From QHWF01 sp036848175 (GTDB lineage: Bacteria; Acidobacteriota; Vicinamibacteria; Vicinamibacterales; CAVVIG01): a stretch of DNA of 64,000 nucleotides. Under the pieces are notes generated by a model, which did not search any database, had not been told where the DNA came from, and worked only from the letters and a program-made list of their open reading frames with translations. This document shows positions 35,290 through 43,855 of the stretch, piece by piece. Position 1 is the first letter of the stretch. Each line of letters opens with the position of its first letter. The stretch lies in contig DAIUKO010000002.1 in NCBI GenBank assembly GCA_036848175.1, positions 21,564 to 85,563 on the forward strand. The letters are read 5' to 3'. The position numbers and the translations under genes were made by a program.

Positions 35290-36024
35290 ATGACGCTAGA
35301 CATTGTCACGATCTTTCCGGCGATGATCGAGCAGCCGCTGGCGGCCGGGATCCTCGGACGTGCGATCGAGCGGGGCACGCTCGACGTGAAGGTTCGCGAC
35401 CTGCGTGACTTCACGACCGACCGCCATCGCGTCGTCGACGATGTGCCGTACGGCGGTGGGCCGGGGATGGTGCTGAAGCCGGAGCCGATCTTTCGCGCGC
35501 TCGATGCGATCGAGGCGGAGCGGGGAAGGCCGCTGACGGTGATCCTGACCTCGCCGCAGGGGACGCGGCTGACGCAGACGGTCGCGCAACGGTTGAGCGG
35601 CGCCGACCATCTGGTGTTGTTGTGCGGCCGCTACGAGGGGTTCGACGACCGGGTGCGCGAGCGCGCGACGGAGGAGATTTCGATCGGCGACTACGTGCTC
35701 ACCGGCGGCGAGCTGCCGGCGCTGGTGATTCTCGATGCGGTGGCGCGGTACGTTCGCGGCGTCGTCGGCGACGAACAGTCGGTGGCGGAGGATTCGTTCA
35801 GCCGCGGGCTGCTCGACTTCCCGCAGTTCACGCGCCCGGCGGAGATCGCCGAGCTGCGCGTGCCGGACGTGCTGCTCTCGGGCAATCACGCGGAGATTCG
35901 GCGATGGCGCAAGCGCGAAGCGTTGACGCGGACGCTGGCACGGCGGCCGGACCTGTTGGCCGACGCCACGCTGGACGAGGAAGAACGAGAAATATTGAAG
36001 GAGTTGGGACATGGGCGCGATTGA
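35290..36024 (+). CDS. trmD: tRNA (guanine37-N1)-methyltransferase TrmD
   Basis: TrmD methylates G37 of tRNAs with 5'-adjacent G, preventing +1 frameshifting. The 244-residue protein has the trefoil-knot motifs RDFTTDRHRVVDDVPYGGGPGM, LVLLCGRYEGFDDRV, and EISIGDYVLTGGELPALVILDAVAR, plus QFTRPAEIAELRVPDVLLSGNHAEIRRWRK. The end overlaps the rplS start by 14 nt. Confidence 0.97.
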   Translation: MTLDIVTIFPAMIEQPLAAGILGRAIERGTLDVKVRDLRDFTTDRHRVVDDVPYGGGPGMVLKPEPIFRALDAIEAERGRPLTVILTSPQGTRLTQTVAQRLSGADHLVLLCGRYEGFDDRVRERATEEISIGDYVLTGGELPALVILDAVARYVRGVVGDEQSVAEDSFSRGLLDFPQFTRPAEIAELRVPDVLLSGNHAEIRRWRKREALTRTLARRPDLLADATLDEEEREILKELGHGRD

Positions 36025-36358
36025 GCTGGTGGAAAAGTCACAGCTGGCGGACCGGCCGGCAATGAAGGCGGGCGACACCGTCAAGGTGCACGTGAGGGTC
36101 CGCGAGGGCGACAAAGAGCGCATCCAGATCTTCGAAGGCGTCGTGATCGGCCTCCACCGCGGCGGCACACGCGCCTCGTTCACGGTGCGCAAGGTGTCGT
36201 TCGGTCAGGGCGTCGAGCGGATTTTCCCGCTGCACTCGCCGACGATTCAGAAAGTCGAGGTCACGCGGTCGGCCAAGGTCCGCCGCGCCAAGCTCTACTA
36301 CCTGCGCGATCTCAAGGGCAAGGCGGCGCGCATGAAAGAAGGGGCCAGCAAGGCCTGA
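36011..36358 (+). CDS. rplS: 50S ribosomal protein L19
   Basis: L19 lies at the 30S-50S interface. The 115-residue protein has KAGDTVKVHVRVREGDKERIQIFEGVVI, RKVSFGQGVERIFPLHSPTIQKVEV and YYLRDLKGKAARMKE. Its start is inside the 3' end of trmD. It is followed by a long CTTCAGA repeat instead of a terminator. Confidence 0.97.
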   Translation: MGAIELVEKSQLADRPAMKAGDTVKVHVRVREGDKERIQIFEGVVIGLHRGGTRASFTVRKVSFGQGVERIFPLHSPTIQKVEVTRSAKVRRAKLYYLRDLKGKAARMKEGASKA

Positions 36359-36360
36359 AA

Positions 36361-36481
36361 AGTCTGAAGTCTGAAGTCTGAAGTTTGCCGTCTGAAGCCG
36401 GAACAGAACCTCCCGCTTGCCACGCTTCAGACTTCTTCAAGCTTTCCGTACTTCAGACTTCAGACTTCAGACTTCAGACTT
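36361..36481 (+). repeat. Fold-back TCTGAAG / CTTCAGA repeat
   Basis: Four direct copies of TCTGAAG in the first 40 nt, then the inverse CTTCAGA several times in the last 60 nt, so the two halves can pair. It occupies the whole gap between rplS and rnhB. The word recurs at 12831. Confidence 0.85.
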
Positions 36482-36483
36482 TC

Positions 36484-37107
36484 ATGACTCGCGTCCCCGC
36501 CATGCGCACGCTCGAGAACGCGCTGCGGCGCGTCGGGTTCGTGCACGTCGCCGGGGTCGACGAGGTGGGGCGCGGCTGTCTGGCGGGACCGGTCGTCGCG
36601 GCCGCCGTCGTTCTTCATCCCGATCGACACATCGCCGGCGTGTGCGACTCGAAGCTCGTGCCGGCGTCCGAGCGCGAGCGCCTCTACGATCGGATCCTGC
36701 AGCACGCGGTCGCGTGGGCCGTGGCCGCGGCCGATCCCGCTGAAATCGATCGCATCAACATTCATCAGGCGTCGCTGCGTGCCATGCAGCGCGCGATCCT
36801 GTCGCTGGCGCCGCTGCCCGACGTCGTGCTCGTCGACGCCTTCCGCGTGCCCGAACTGCCGATGGCGCAGCGCGGCGTGCCGCACGGCGACCGCCGTTGT
36901 TCGGCGATTGCCGCCGCCTCGATCGTCGCGAAGGTCACGCGCGATCGGCAGATGCTCGAGCTCCACGACCGCGATCCGCGCTACGGATTCGATCGCCACA
37001 AAGGCTACGCCACGGCAGATCATCTCGACGCGGTTGCGCGTTTCGGCTACTCAGAAGTGCACCGCCGCTCGTTCCGGCCTCCGACGCTGTTTGATACCAT
37101 TGACTGA
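36484..37107 (+). CDS. rnhB: Ribonuclease HII
   Basis: RNase HII excises ribonucleotides from DNA. The 207-residue protein has the catalytic VAGVDEVGRGCLAGPVVAAAV (Asp and Glu), the DAFRVPELPM region, and GDRRCSAIAAASIVAKVTRD. The start is ATG 36484 at the edge of a repeat; ATG 36502 is equally possible. It closes the ribosome block, as in many bacteria where rnhB follows rplS. Confidence 0.95.
   Translation: MTRVPAMRTLENALRRVGFVHVAGVDEVGRGCLAGPVVAAAVVLHPDRHIAGVCDSKLVPASERERLYDRILQHAVAWAVAAADPAEIDRINIHQASLRAMQRAILSLAPLPDVVLVDAFRVPELPMAQRGVPHGDRRCSAIAAASIVAKVTRDRQMLELHDRDPRYGFDRHKGYATADHLDAVARFGYSEVHRRSFRPPTLFDTID
37093..37100 (+). promoter_or_regulatory. Extended -10 TGATACCAT for the TPR gene
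   Basis: TGATACCAT inside the last rnhB codons lies 15 nt before the GTG at 37116, giving a leader of about 8 nt. There is no ribosome-binding site in front of the GTG. Confidence 0.35.
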
Positions 37108-37115
37108 ATCCTCCT

Positions 37116-39317
37116 GTGGCCTTTGATCGCGCCCTCACGCTGCGCAACGCTGAGAAGCTGATCCGGCAAGGCAAAGTCGACGCCGCGATCGCGGAATTCG
37201 TCCGCATCGTCGAGGATCAGCCGCAGGACTGGGCCGCGAAGAACACGCTCGGCGACCTCTATCTGCGCGGCGGCCAGAACGACAAAGCGGTGCAGCAGTT
37301 CGCCGAAATCGCGAACAACCTCGCCGACGAAGGCGCGACCGCGAAAGCCGGCGCGCTCTACAAGAAGATTCTCAAGCTCAAACCCGACCACGAGCACTCG
37401 CTGGTGCAGATCGCCGACATCCTCGGCGCGCAGAAGCTGTATGCGGATGCACGCGCGCACCTCAACGCGCTGATCGAGCTGCGCAAGGCGAGAGGCGACG
37501 TGCGCGGGGCGCTGCAGGCGAAGATCCGCCTCGGATCGCTCGATCCCGAAGACTATGAGGGCCGCCTGCAGGCGGTCACCGCGCGCATCGAAATGCGCGA
37601 CGTCGGCGGGGCGCTGAACGATCTCAAGGACATCGCCAGCGAGCTCACCGAGAAAGGCCGCCACGCCGAGGCGGTCGAGGCGCTGCGCGAGGGCGCCAAA
37701 CTGAATCCGGACGACGAGGAGATTCGCACACGGCTGCTCGACGTCTATCTGGCGGCCGGCGATCTCGAACGGGCCCGCGAATGCGCGACCAGCGTGGAGC
37801 AGTTCAGGAGCGTGGCGGCGGCGTTCGAAGCGCAAGGGAAGAGCGCCGAGGCGTTGGACACGCTGCGTCAGGCCGCCAATCAGCACGAGTACGACAACGC
37901 GCTGCGCGCCGAGGTGGCGCGTGCCTTCCTCGCGAAGGGGGATCTCGCGACGGCCAGCCTGTACCTCACGGTCGAAGCCGCGGGCGACGATCCCGAATTG
38001 CTGCTGACGGTCGCCGACCTGCGGCTGCGCGGCGACAACCCCGAGGAGGGGATGGGGATCGTTCGTCGCCTGCTCGAGCGGGACCCGTCCAAGCGCGAGC
38101 CGATCGCGCAGCTCGGCTGGACGCTTGCGGAGGCGAAGCCCGAAGCGGGCTTTGCGGTCGTCGAGTTCGTGGCCGATCAGGCCGTGGCGCAGTCGGACTG
38201 GCCGGATGCGGCCGCCGTGCTGCAGGAGTTCGTCACCCGCGTGCCGAATCACATTCCGGCGTTGATGCGCCTCGTCGAAATCTGCGTCGACGGCGGCCTC
38301 GAGGCGACGATGTTCAGCGCGCAGGCGCAGCTCGCCGACGCCTACATCGAAGCTGGTGCGGGGAACGAAGCGCGCTTCATCGCCGAGGATCTCGTGGCGC
38401 GCGAACCCTGGGACAAGGCCAATATCGAGCGCTTTCGCCGCGCACTGGTCCTGCTCGGTGAATCGGATCCGGACGGACAGATTGCGGCGCGGCTGAGCGG
38501 TGAATCACCGTTCACCAGCACGGATCTCTACGCCGATCTGTCGAGCGAGTCGGACACCGATGAAGAAGCCGAGGCGCCGCCGCAGGAAGAGACTGCGAGC
38601 GTGGAAGACCTGATGGCATCGCTGGCGCTGGCCGAGGAGGAGCCGAAGCCGGCCAAGAAGCCTGGTCGGCACAAGCTGGAAGAAGGTCTCTTCGATCTGA
38701 GCGCCAACGCGATCGATCTCGACAGCATCCTCGGGGACTTCGACGAACCCGCCTCCCCGCCGCGACGGCCCACACCAGCCGCCGGCAACAGGGATGAAAT
38801 GGAAGTCGACATCTCCCTCGACGAAATCGAACCGGCCGGATCCGCCGTGCATCGCGCGCCCGTCCAGCCGGAGGACAGCGGTGATCTCGACGCGGTTTTC
38901 GGCAACCTGCGCGATCAGGCCGCGAAGCGGTCGGGTCTCGACGAGGCGGAAAAGGAATACAAGCGGGCGCTGTCCCTCCGATCGCAAGGCGACATCGACG
39001 GTTGCATTGCCGCGCTGGAGAAGGCCTCGCGCGCGCCGAAGCTGCGTTTCTCGGCGGCCTGGCTGATCGCGCGTTTGTACCGCGATCGCAGCATGATGCC
39101 GCAGACGCTCGAGTGGCTGGAGCGCGCGTCGCAGGCGCCGGCGCCGAACGTGGACGACGGCCATCAGCTGCTCTACGAGCTGGCCGACGGCTTGGAGAAG
39201 GCCGACGAAACCGCACGCGCGCTCGCCGTGCTCCTCGAGCTGCAGTCCGACGTTGGCTCCTATCGCGACATCGGCGAACGCATCGATCGGCTGACGAAGG
39301 TTCAGGCTCGAGGGTAG
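37116..39317 (+). CDS. Large TPR-repeat protein, unknown
   Basis: A 733-residue soluble protein made of many TPR-like helix pairs in the first 420 residues (from LIRQGKVDAAIAEFVRIVEDQPQDWAAKNTLGDLYLRGG onward), an acidic disordered stretch (about 465-630, with EEAEAPPQEE, repeated SLALAEEEP and Asp/Glu-rich blocks), and further TPRs at the C-terminus (EKEYKRALSLRSQGDIDGCIAALEKASR). No signal peptide or transmembrane segment is evident. It likely scaffolds protein contacts. The GTG start is set at the reading-frame opening; the next gene follows the stop by 4 nt. Confidence 0.85.
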   Translation: MAFDRALTLRNAEKLIRQGKVDAAIAEFVRIVEDQPQDWAAKNTLGDLYLRGGQNDKAVQQFAEIANNLADEGATAKAGALYKKILKLKPDHEHSLVQIADILGAQKLYADARAHLNALIELRKARGDVRGALQAKIRLGSLDPEDYEGRLQAVTARIEMRDVGGALNDLKDIASELTEKGRHAEAVEALREGAKLNPDDEEIRTRLLDVYLAAGDLERARECATSVEQFRSVAAAFEAQGKSAEALDTLRQAANQHEYDNALRAEVARAFLAKGDLATASLYLTVEAAGDDPELLLTVADLRLRGDNPEEGMGIVRRLLERDPSKREPIAQLGWTLAEAKPEAGFAVVEFVADQAVAQSDWPDAAAVLQEFVTRVPNHIPALMRLVEICVDGGLEATMFSAQAQLADAYIEAGAGNEARFIAEDLVAREPWDKANIERFRRALVLLGESDPDGQIAARLSGESPFTSTDLYADLSSESDTDEEAEAPPQEETASVEDLMASLALAEEEPKPAKKPGRHKLEEGLFDLSANAIDLDSILGDFDEPASPPRRPTPAAGNRDEMEVDISLDEIEPAGSAVHRAPVQPEDSGDLDAVFGNLRDQAAKRSGLDEAEKEYKRALSLRSQGDIDGCIAALEKASRAPKLRFSAAWLIARLYRDRSMMPQTLEWLERASQAPAPNVDDGHQLLYELADGLEKADETARALAVLLELQSDVGSYRDIGERIDRLTKVQARG

Positions 39318-39321
39318 AGTC

Positions 39322-39588
39322 CTGATTCGCCGTCTCGTCTACGTCGCCTTCTTTCTCGAAGTCGGATTGCTGCTCGTCGTCCTGCCGTGGTCGGGTTTCT
39401 GGGAGCACAACTACTTCGCCGTCCGGTGGCCGCCGCTGCAATCGATCCTCACCAACAACTTCGTGCGCGGAGCGGTCACCGGCCTTGGCCTCGTGAACCT
39501 GTGCGCCGGGTTCGTCGATCTCTCGCGCGTGTTCGCGGCGCGCGAGCGTCATGACACGTCGCTGCACAACGGCAGCGGCCGCACGTGA
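39322..39588 (+). CDS. Small membrane protein, probable CTG start
   Basis: An 88-residue protein with two hydrophobic segments (RRLVYVAFFLEVGLLLVVLP and then NFVRGAVTGLGLVNLCAGFVDL). The first TTG (39367) would cut the first helix in half. Reading from CTG 39322 gives a full helix with a basic start (LIRR), and GAGGG (39310-39314) is 7 nt before it, an ideal ribosome-site spacing. Function unknown; the stop overlaps the thiE GTG start (GTGA). Confidence 0.7.
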   Translation: MIRRLVYVAFFLEVGLLLVVLPWSGFWEHNYFAVRWPPLQSILTNNFVRGAVTGLGLVNLCAGFVDLSRVFAARERHDTSLHNGSGRT

Positions 39589-40184
39589 CGCGCTGCCTCG
39601 TCACCGATCGAAGACGCCTCTGTCCTGGCGCCGACTCTGCGGCGGCCGCGCTCGCGTGCCTGGTCGAGCAGGCGCGGCGCGCCACAGCGGCCGGCGTCGA
39701 TCTCATTCAGATCCGCGAACGCGATCTCGAGGCCGCGGCGCTCGCGGCCCTGGTCTCCGAGATTGTCGCCGTCACCCGTGGTTCGACGACACGCGTGGTC
39801 GTCAACGACCGCATCGACGTCGCGCTGGCGTCCGGCGCCGACGGCGTGCATCTGCGAGGGGACTCGGTAGCGGTCGAAGCCGCCCGGCGTCTGCTTGCCG
39901 CACCGCTGCTGGTCGGCCGATCGGTACACAACGTTGACGAGGCGCGCGCCGCGTCAGGTGCGGACTACTTGATCGCCGGGACAGTCTTCTCGTCGCCGTC
40001 GAAGCCGGACGCGGCCGAGCTCCTCGGCCTCGACGGCTTGCGCGCGATCGTGCGCGCGACCGCGGTTCCGGTTCTAGCCATCGGCGGCATCACGTCGGAT
40101 CGCATCGCCGATGTGCTTGCCACCGGCGCCGCCGGTATCGCGGCGATCGGTCTCTTCATTGACAGTCTGAAATCGGCTTCCTAA
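39585..40184 (+). CDS. thiE: Thiamine-phosphate synthase
   Basis: ThiE couples HMP-PP and HET-P to thiamine monophosphate. The 199-residue TIM barrel shows VDLIQIRERDLEAAAL, TRVVVNDRIDVALASGADGVHLRGDS, GRSVHNVDEARAAS, YLIAGTVFSSPSKPDA and VLAIGGITSDRIADVLATGAAGIAAIG. GTG start overlaps the preceding stop. There are no other thiamine genes and no visible TPP riboswitch. The -35 of the next promoter lies in its 3' end. Confidence 0.93.
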   Translation: MTRCLVTDRRRLCPGADSAAAALACLVEQARRATAAGVDLIQIRERDLEAAALAALVSEIVAVTRGSTTRVVVNDRIDVALASGADGVHLRGDSVAVEAARRLLAAPLLVGRSVHNVDEARAASGADYLIAGTVFSSPSKPDAAELLGLDGLRAIVRATAVPVLAIGGITSDRIADVLATGAAGIAAIGLFIDSLKSAS

Positions 40185-40187
40185 CAT
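40159..40187 (+). promoter_or_regulatory. Promoter for the RodZ-like gene, TTGACA-N17-TAACAT
   Basis: -35 TTGACA at 40159-40164 (inside thiE) and TAACAT at 40182-40187, 17 nt apart. The leader before the ATG at 40228 is about 33 nt. Confidence 0.75.
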
Positions 40188-40227
40188 AATCAGCTGGGTT
40201 CGTTGATCATCGTTCGTCAGGTTCGTC

Positions 40228-41118
40228 ATGTCTGTAGATCGGGCCCCCGGCGACTTCGGCGGCAAGCTTCGCGCAGCGCGCGAGCGGCGCGGCGTTTCGC
40301 TGCGGCAGATCGCGAACGCCACCAAAATCTCCGTCGCCGTGCTCGAGGCGCTCGAGCGCAATGACATCTCACGGCTGCCGGGCGGCATCTTCGGGCGCGC
40401 GTTCGTGCGCTCGTACGCGATCGAAGTCGGCCTGGATCCCGAAACGACGATTCAGGATTTCATCGCACAGTTTCCCGCCGAGTCGGTCACGGTGGGCCAT
40501 CCGGCAGCGGGACAGGTCGAGGATCACGAGGCACACGAAAGCGATCGGCGGATGGCGACGACCTTCGTGCGCCTGATCGCGTTCAGCGTGCCGATTGCGA
40601 TCGCCGTCGTCTACTTCGGGTTGTCGGGACGCGAGGGCGCGCAGCCGGAAGCGGCGCCTGCCGCGCCGGCCCAGACTGCGCCGCCGCCGACGAGCGTCGA
40701 GCCGCCGGCTGTGCCGGCATCAACCGGATCGCCCGCGCCGTCGCCAACCGTGGCGGAGACGCGGGCCGCGACCACGCCGGCCTCGATCACGCCGGTGACG
40801 CCGCCCGCCGCGTCGCCGCCGCCGGCCGCACCTCCGGCGTCCGCCGCGACCGATCGGCTCACTGTCGGACTCTCGGTTACGCGTCCGTGCTGGGTCACGG
40901 CGACCGTCGACGGCCGGCGCACGATCGACCGGCTGTTGCAGCCTGGTGAGAAGCAGACGATCGACGTCGGCAGAGATCTCACGCTGACCGCCGGCGATGC
41001 CTCGGCGGTGGCGCTGACCTTGAACGGCGCCGAGGCCAGGCCGCTCGGCGGCGCCGGCAATGTCGTGACGGTGCGGCTGAACCCGACCAACTTCAGGAGC
41101 TACGTGCAAAACCGGTGA
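40228..41118 (+). CDS. RodZ-like HTH/transmembrane protein
   Basis: A 296-residue protein with an N-terminal HTH of the RodZ/XRE type (FGGKLRAARERRGVSLRQIANATKISVAVLEALE), one membrane helix (about 112-132, FVRLIAFSVPIAIAVVYFGLSG), an Ala/Pro-rich periplasmic spacer (about 135-210), and a C-terminal beta domain (DRLTVGLSVTRPCWVTATVDG; LTAGDASAVALTLNG) of the DUF4115 type. RodZ links the MreB cytoskeleton to the wall machinery; here it is likely its functional relative. Own promoter at 40159. Confidence 0.88.
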   Translation: MSVDRAPGDFGGKLRAARERRGVSLRQIANATKISVAVLEALERNDISRLPGGIFGRAFVRSYAIEVGLDPETTIQDFIAQFPAESVTVGHPAAGQVEDHEAHESDRRMATTFVRLIAFSVPIAIAVVYFGLSGREGAQPEAAPAAPAQTAPPPTSVEPPAVPASTGSPAPSPTVAETRAATTPASITPVTPPAASPPPAAPPASAATDRLTVGLSVTRPCWVTATVDGRRTIDRLLQPGEKQTIDVGRDLTLTAGDASAVALTLNGAEARPLGGAGNVVTVRLNPTNFRSYVQNR

Positions 41119-41900
41119 GCGGACCAACACCACTCCTCGATTTTTTCAAGCGCGGCGACGTCTCGCGCGACGTGCGCCTGGAAGCGGCCAGCGGCACACT
41201 TGCGCCGCGGGCCGAGGAGCAGCTGCAGATTCTGGTGATGCTGCTCGAGGATCCCGACGCCGAGGTCCGGGCGACCGCGGAGGAGACGCTGCACAACATT
41301 CCGGAAGCGGCGCTGAAAGCCTTCCTCGCCCGCGCCGACGTCCCGCTCGACCTGCGCGAGTTCTTCGCGGATCGCGGCGTGTTCCCCGACGAGATGCCGG
41401 ACATCACCGCCGCGATCGGCGAAGACGCGCCGCTCCTCGATGCGAGCTCGGCGGAGGAGGCTGTCGACGAGGACGAGGATCGCGAGTCGGCGACGCAGAA
41501 GCTCGCCAAGATGGGCTTCTCGGCGCGCCTGAAGGCGGCGGTGAAGGGCTCGCGCGAGATGCGCGCGATGCTCATCCGCGATCCGAACAAGATGATCGCG
41601 TCGGCAGTCTTGAGCAGTCCGAAGCTGAGCGAGCCCGAGATCGAGAGTTTTGCGAGAATGGCCAGCCTCTCGGAGGAGGTCCTGCGGATCATCGCCAACA
41701 ATCGCGCCTGGACCAAGAACTACAACGTCGTGTTGGGGCTGACGAGAAATCCGAAGACGCCGCTCGCGCTGTCGCTGAATTTCCTCCAGCGGCTCAGCGG
41801 CCGCGATCTGAATCAGGTGTCGGTCGATCGCAACGTCCCCGAACCGCTGCGCATCGCCGCGCGGAAGAAGGTGGCCGCGAACCGCGCCGGTTCCGGGTGA
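41115..41900 (+). CDS. 261-aa protein, unknown
   Basis: I cannot assign a function. The protein is helical and hydrophilic, with an acidic stretch in the middle (EEAVDEDEDRE, about residues 115-125) and a basic helical half at the C-terminus (KMGFSARLKAAVKGSREMRAMLIRDPNKMIASAVLSS, then LSEEVLRIIANNRAWTKNYNVVLGLTRNPKTPLALSLNFLQRLSGRDL). The second half suggests a HEAT-like or DUF2336-like bundle. The GTG start overlaps the RodZ-like stop (GTGA), so it may assist that protein. No membrane segment. Convergent with the gene at 41913. Confidence 0.8.
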   Translation: MSGPTPLLDFFKRGDVSRDVRLEAASGTLAPRAEEQLQILVMLLEDPDAEVRATAEETLHNIPEAALKAFLARADVPLDLREFFADRGVFPDEMPDITAAIGEDAPLLDASSAEEAVDEDEDRESATQKLAKMGFSARLKAAVKGSREMRAMLIRDPNKMIASAVLSSPKLSEPEIESFARMASLSEEVLRIIANNRAWTKNYNVVLGLTRNPKTPLALSLNFLQRLSGRDLNQVSVDRNVPEPLRIAARKKVAANRAGSG

Positions 41901-41912
41901 GGCCGCGCCGGC

Positions 41913-42140
41913 TCAATTCCTGGCTTTGCGTGTCTTCTTCCCGCGCTTCCAGTCGGAGCGCATCTGCGCCAGGCCTTCCATGTAGACGGTGGCGCGTTCG
42001 CGCTCTTCTTCGCTCGCCATCGATTTCAACAGGTCGAGCGCCTTCGCGAGATCGGCGTCGATCCGATCGCGCGTCGTCGAAAAGTACAGCCGGCGGATTT
42101 CAGCCAGCTTATCGTCCGACGAAAGCATTGGAAGTTTCAC
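41913..42140 (-). CDS. Small 75-aa helical protein, unknown
   Basis: A 75-residue charged, helical protein (SSDDKLAEIRRLYFSTTRDRIDADLAKALDLLKSMASEEERERATVYMEGL) with a basic tail (KRGKKTRKARN). It is coupled to the polX stop by a 4-nt ATGA overlap, the reason I take it as real. No known motif. It is the last gene of the GHMP kinase-polX unit. Confidence 0.75.
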   Translation of the reverse strand: MKLPMLSSDDKLAEIRRLYFSTTRDRIDADLAKALDLLKSMASEEERERATVYMEGLAQMRSDWKRGKKTRKARN

Positions 42141-43855
42141 GCTCGGTGCCGGCGAAGCGACGCGCGAAACTCCTCGAACGGGCGCGTGTTGAGGACGTCC
42201 GACGGCTGCAGCCAGGCGCGGCGCGCCATCAGGACACCCCAGCGCAGCCGCCCGAACGCCGTCTTCGAATGCGCGTCGGTCGAGATCACCAGCCGGGCGC
42301 CGCGATCACGCGCGAGCTTCGCGTGGACGTCGTTCAAGTCCAGGCGATCCACCTGGCAGTTGATCTCGAGTGCGACGTGGTGGCGGACCGCGGCGTCGAC
42401 GACCGTCTCCGCGTCGAACGCGTACGGCGGACGTTGCAGGATCTTCCGGCCGGTCGGATGGCCGAGCACGTCGACGTGTGGATTCTCGATCGCGCGCAGC
42501 AGCCGGTCGGTCATCTGCTGGCGATCCAGGGTGAATGCCGAGTGGATCGACGCAATGACGATGTCGAGCGCGGCCAGGCAGTCGTCGGCGAGATCGAGCG
42601 ACCCATCGGCCTTGACGTCGCATTCGATGCCGGCCAGCAGCCGGATGCCGATGCCCTCGCGGTCGATGGCGCGGATACGCGCGGCGTGTTCCAGCGCCCG
42701 CCGCTCGTCGAGGCCGTTGGCCATCGCCAGCGACTGGCTGTGGTCGGTGATCGCGACGTACTCCAATCCCGCCGCCCGCGCCGCGTCGGCCATCGTGCGC
42801 ACGTCGTCTTTGCCGTCGGTCTCGGTGCTGTGCATGTGAAGGTCGCCGCGCAGGTCGGCGACGTCGACGAGACGCGGCAGCGAGTGCGTCTCGGCGGCGG
42901 CGATTTCCCCATGCATCTCGCGCAGCTCCGGCGGAATCCAGTCGAGACCGAGCGCGGCGTAGACGTCTTCTTCGCGTTCGCCGGCGAGTTTCCTGTCGTC
43001 TTCGATCGTGAACACGCCGTATTCGTTCAACTTGTAGCCGAGACCGATCGCTCGATCGCGCAACGCGATGTTGTGGGCCTTCGAACCGGTGAAGTACTGC
43101 AGCGCGGCGCCGCGGCTGTCGGCGGCGACCAGGCGAAGATCGGCCTGGAATCCTCCCTGGACGAGCACGCTCGATTTCGTCTCGCCATGACCGAGGACGC
43201 GCTCGACGAGCCGGAACTCGATGAAGTCGTCCATCAGCGTGGCAGGCGCCCCGGATGCCAGCAAATCGAGATCGCCGCACGTGTCGCAGCCGCGCCGCAG
43301 ACTGCCGACCGGTTCGATCATCGCGTCGGGGGCGCGCTCGCGCAGGTAGGAAACGATCGCCGTCGCCGCGTCGTGCGCGTCAGGCAGCAGGTGGCGGCCG
43401 GCGAATCGCTTCCGCTCCTCCAGCGCCTTGAGGATGAGCGACTCCTTCTTGCCGCCCATGCCGCGCAGCGCGCGGACGCGTCCGCTCCTGGCCGCCGCTT
43501 CGAGATCGTCGACCGTGCGAACGCCGAGCTCGCGATAGAGCACCGCGACGGTCTTCGGTCCGACCCCCTGCAGATGCAGCAGATCGAGAATCGTCGGCGG
43601 AAATTCGGCGACGAGATCGCGGTGATACGCGGTGTCGCCGGTCTCGGCGATCTCGCGGATGCGGGTCGCGAGATCCTTGCCGATGCCGGGAATTTCCCGA
43701 AGTCCCGTTTCGTCCAGACGCGACAACTCGTGCGGGTGGTTCGCGGCGATATCGGCCGCATTTCGATACGCGCGAATCTTGAACGGGTTCTCGTCCTTGA
43801 TCTCGAGGAGATCGGCCGTCTCCCGCAGAATGCGCGCGATACCGCCGTTATCCAT
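42137..43855 (-). CDS. polX: DNA polymerase/3'-5' exonuclease PolX
   Basis: A complete family-X polymerase (572 residues) for base-excision/gap repair. N-terminal helices (IARILRETADLLEIKDENPFKIRAYRNAA) and helix-hairpin-helix motifs (LREIPGIGKDLATRI; LLHLQGVGPKTVAVLYREL) precede the polymerase palm (GSLRRG, catalytic Asp195 and Asp197 in GDLD, and Asp239 in ADLRLV). The C-terminal PHP nuclease domain has HMHSTETDG (His340, His342), AITDHSQS, GIECDV, IASIHSAF, LGHPTGR and STDAHS. All expected catalytic residues are present, in contrast to the paralogue at 59111. Coupled to the GHMP kinase upstream and the 75-aa gene downstream. Confidence 0.95.
   Translation of the reverse strand: MDNGGIARILRETADLLEIKDENPFKIRAYRNAADIAANHPHELSRLDETGLREIPGIGKDLATRIREIAETGDTAYHRDLVAEFPPTILDLLHLQGVGPKTVAVLYRELGVRTVDDLEAAARSGRVRALRGMGGKKESLILKALEERKRFAGRHLLPDAHDAATAIVSYLRERAPDAMIEPVGSLRRGCDTCGDLDLLASGAPATLMDDFIEFRLVERVLGHGETKSSVLVQGGFQADLRLVAADSRGAALQYFTGSKAHNIALRDRAIGLGYKLNEYGVFTIEDDRKLAGEREEDVYAALGLDWIPPELREMHGEIAAAETHSLPRLVDVADLRGDLHMHSTETDGKDDVRTMADAARAAGLEYVAITDHSQSLAMANGLDERRALEHAARIRAIDREGIGIRLLAGIECDVKADGSLDLADDCLAALDIVIASIHSAFTLDRQQMTDRLLRAIENPHVDVLGHPTGRKILQRPPYAFDAETVVDAAVRHHVALEINCQVDRLDLNDVHAKLARDRGARLVISTDAHSKTAFGRLRWGVLMARRAWLQPSDVLNTRPFEEFRASLRRHRA

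Noticed and set aside
36361..36481. CRISPR-like array
   Set aside because: Repeat units are 7 bp, partly inverted, and there are no regular spacers or cas genes.
40141..40230. TPP riboswitch linked to thiE
   Set aside because: The thiE start is within an operon with a 4-nt overlap, leaving no room upstream; nothing downstream resembles a THI box.
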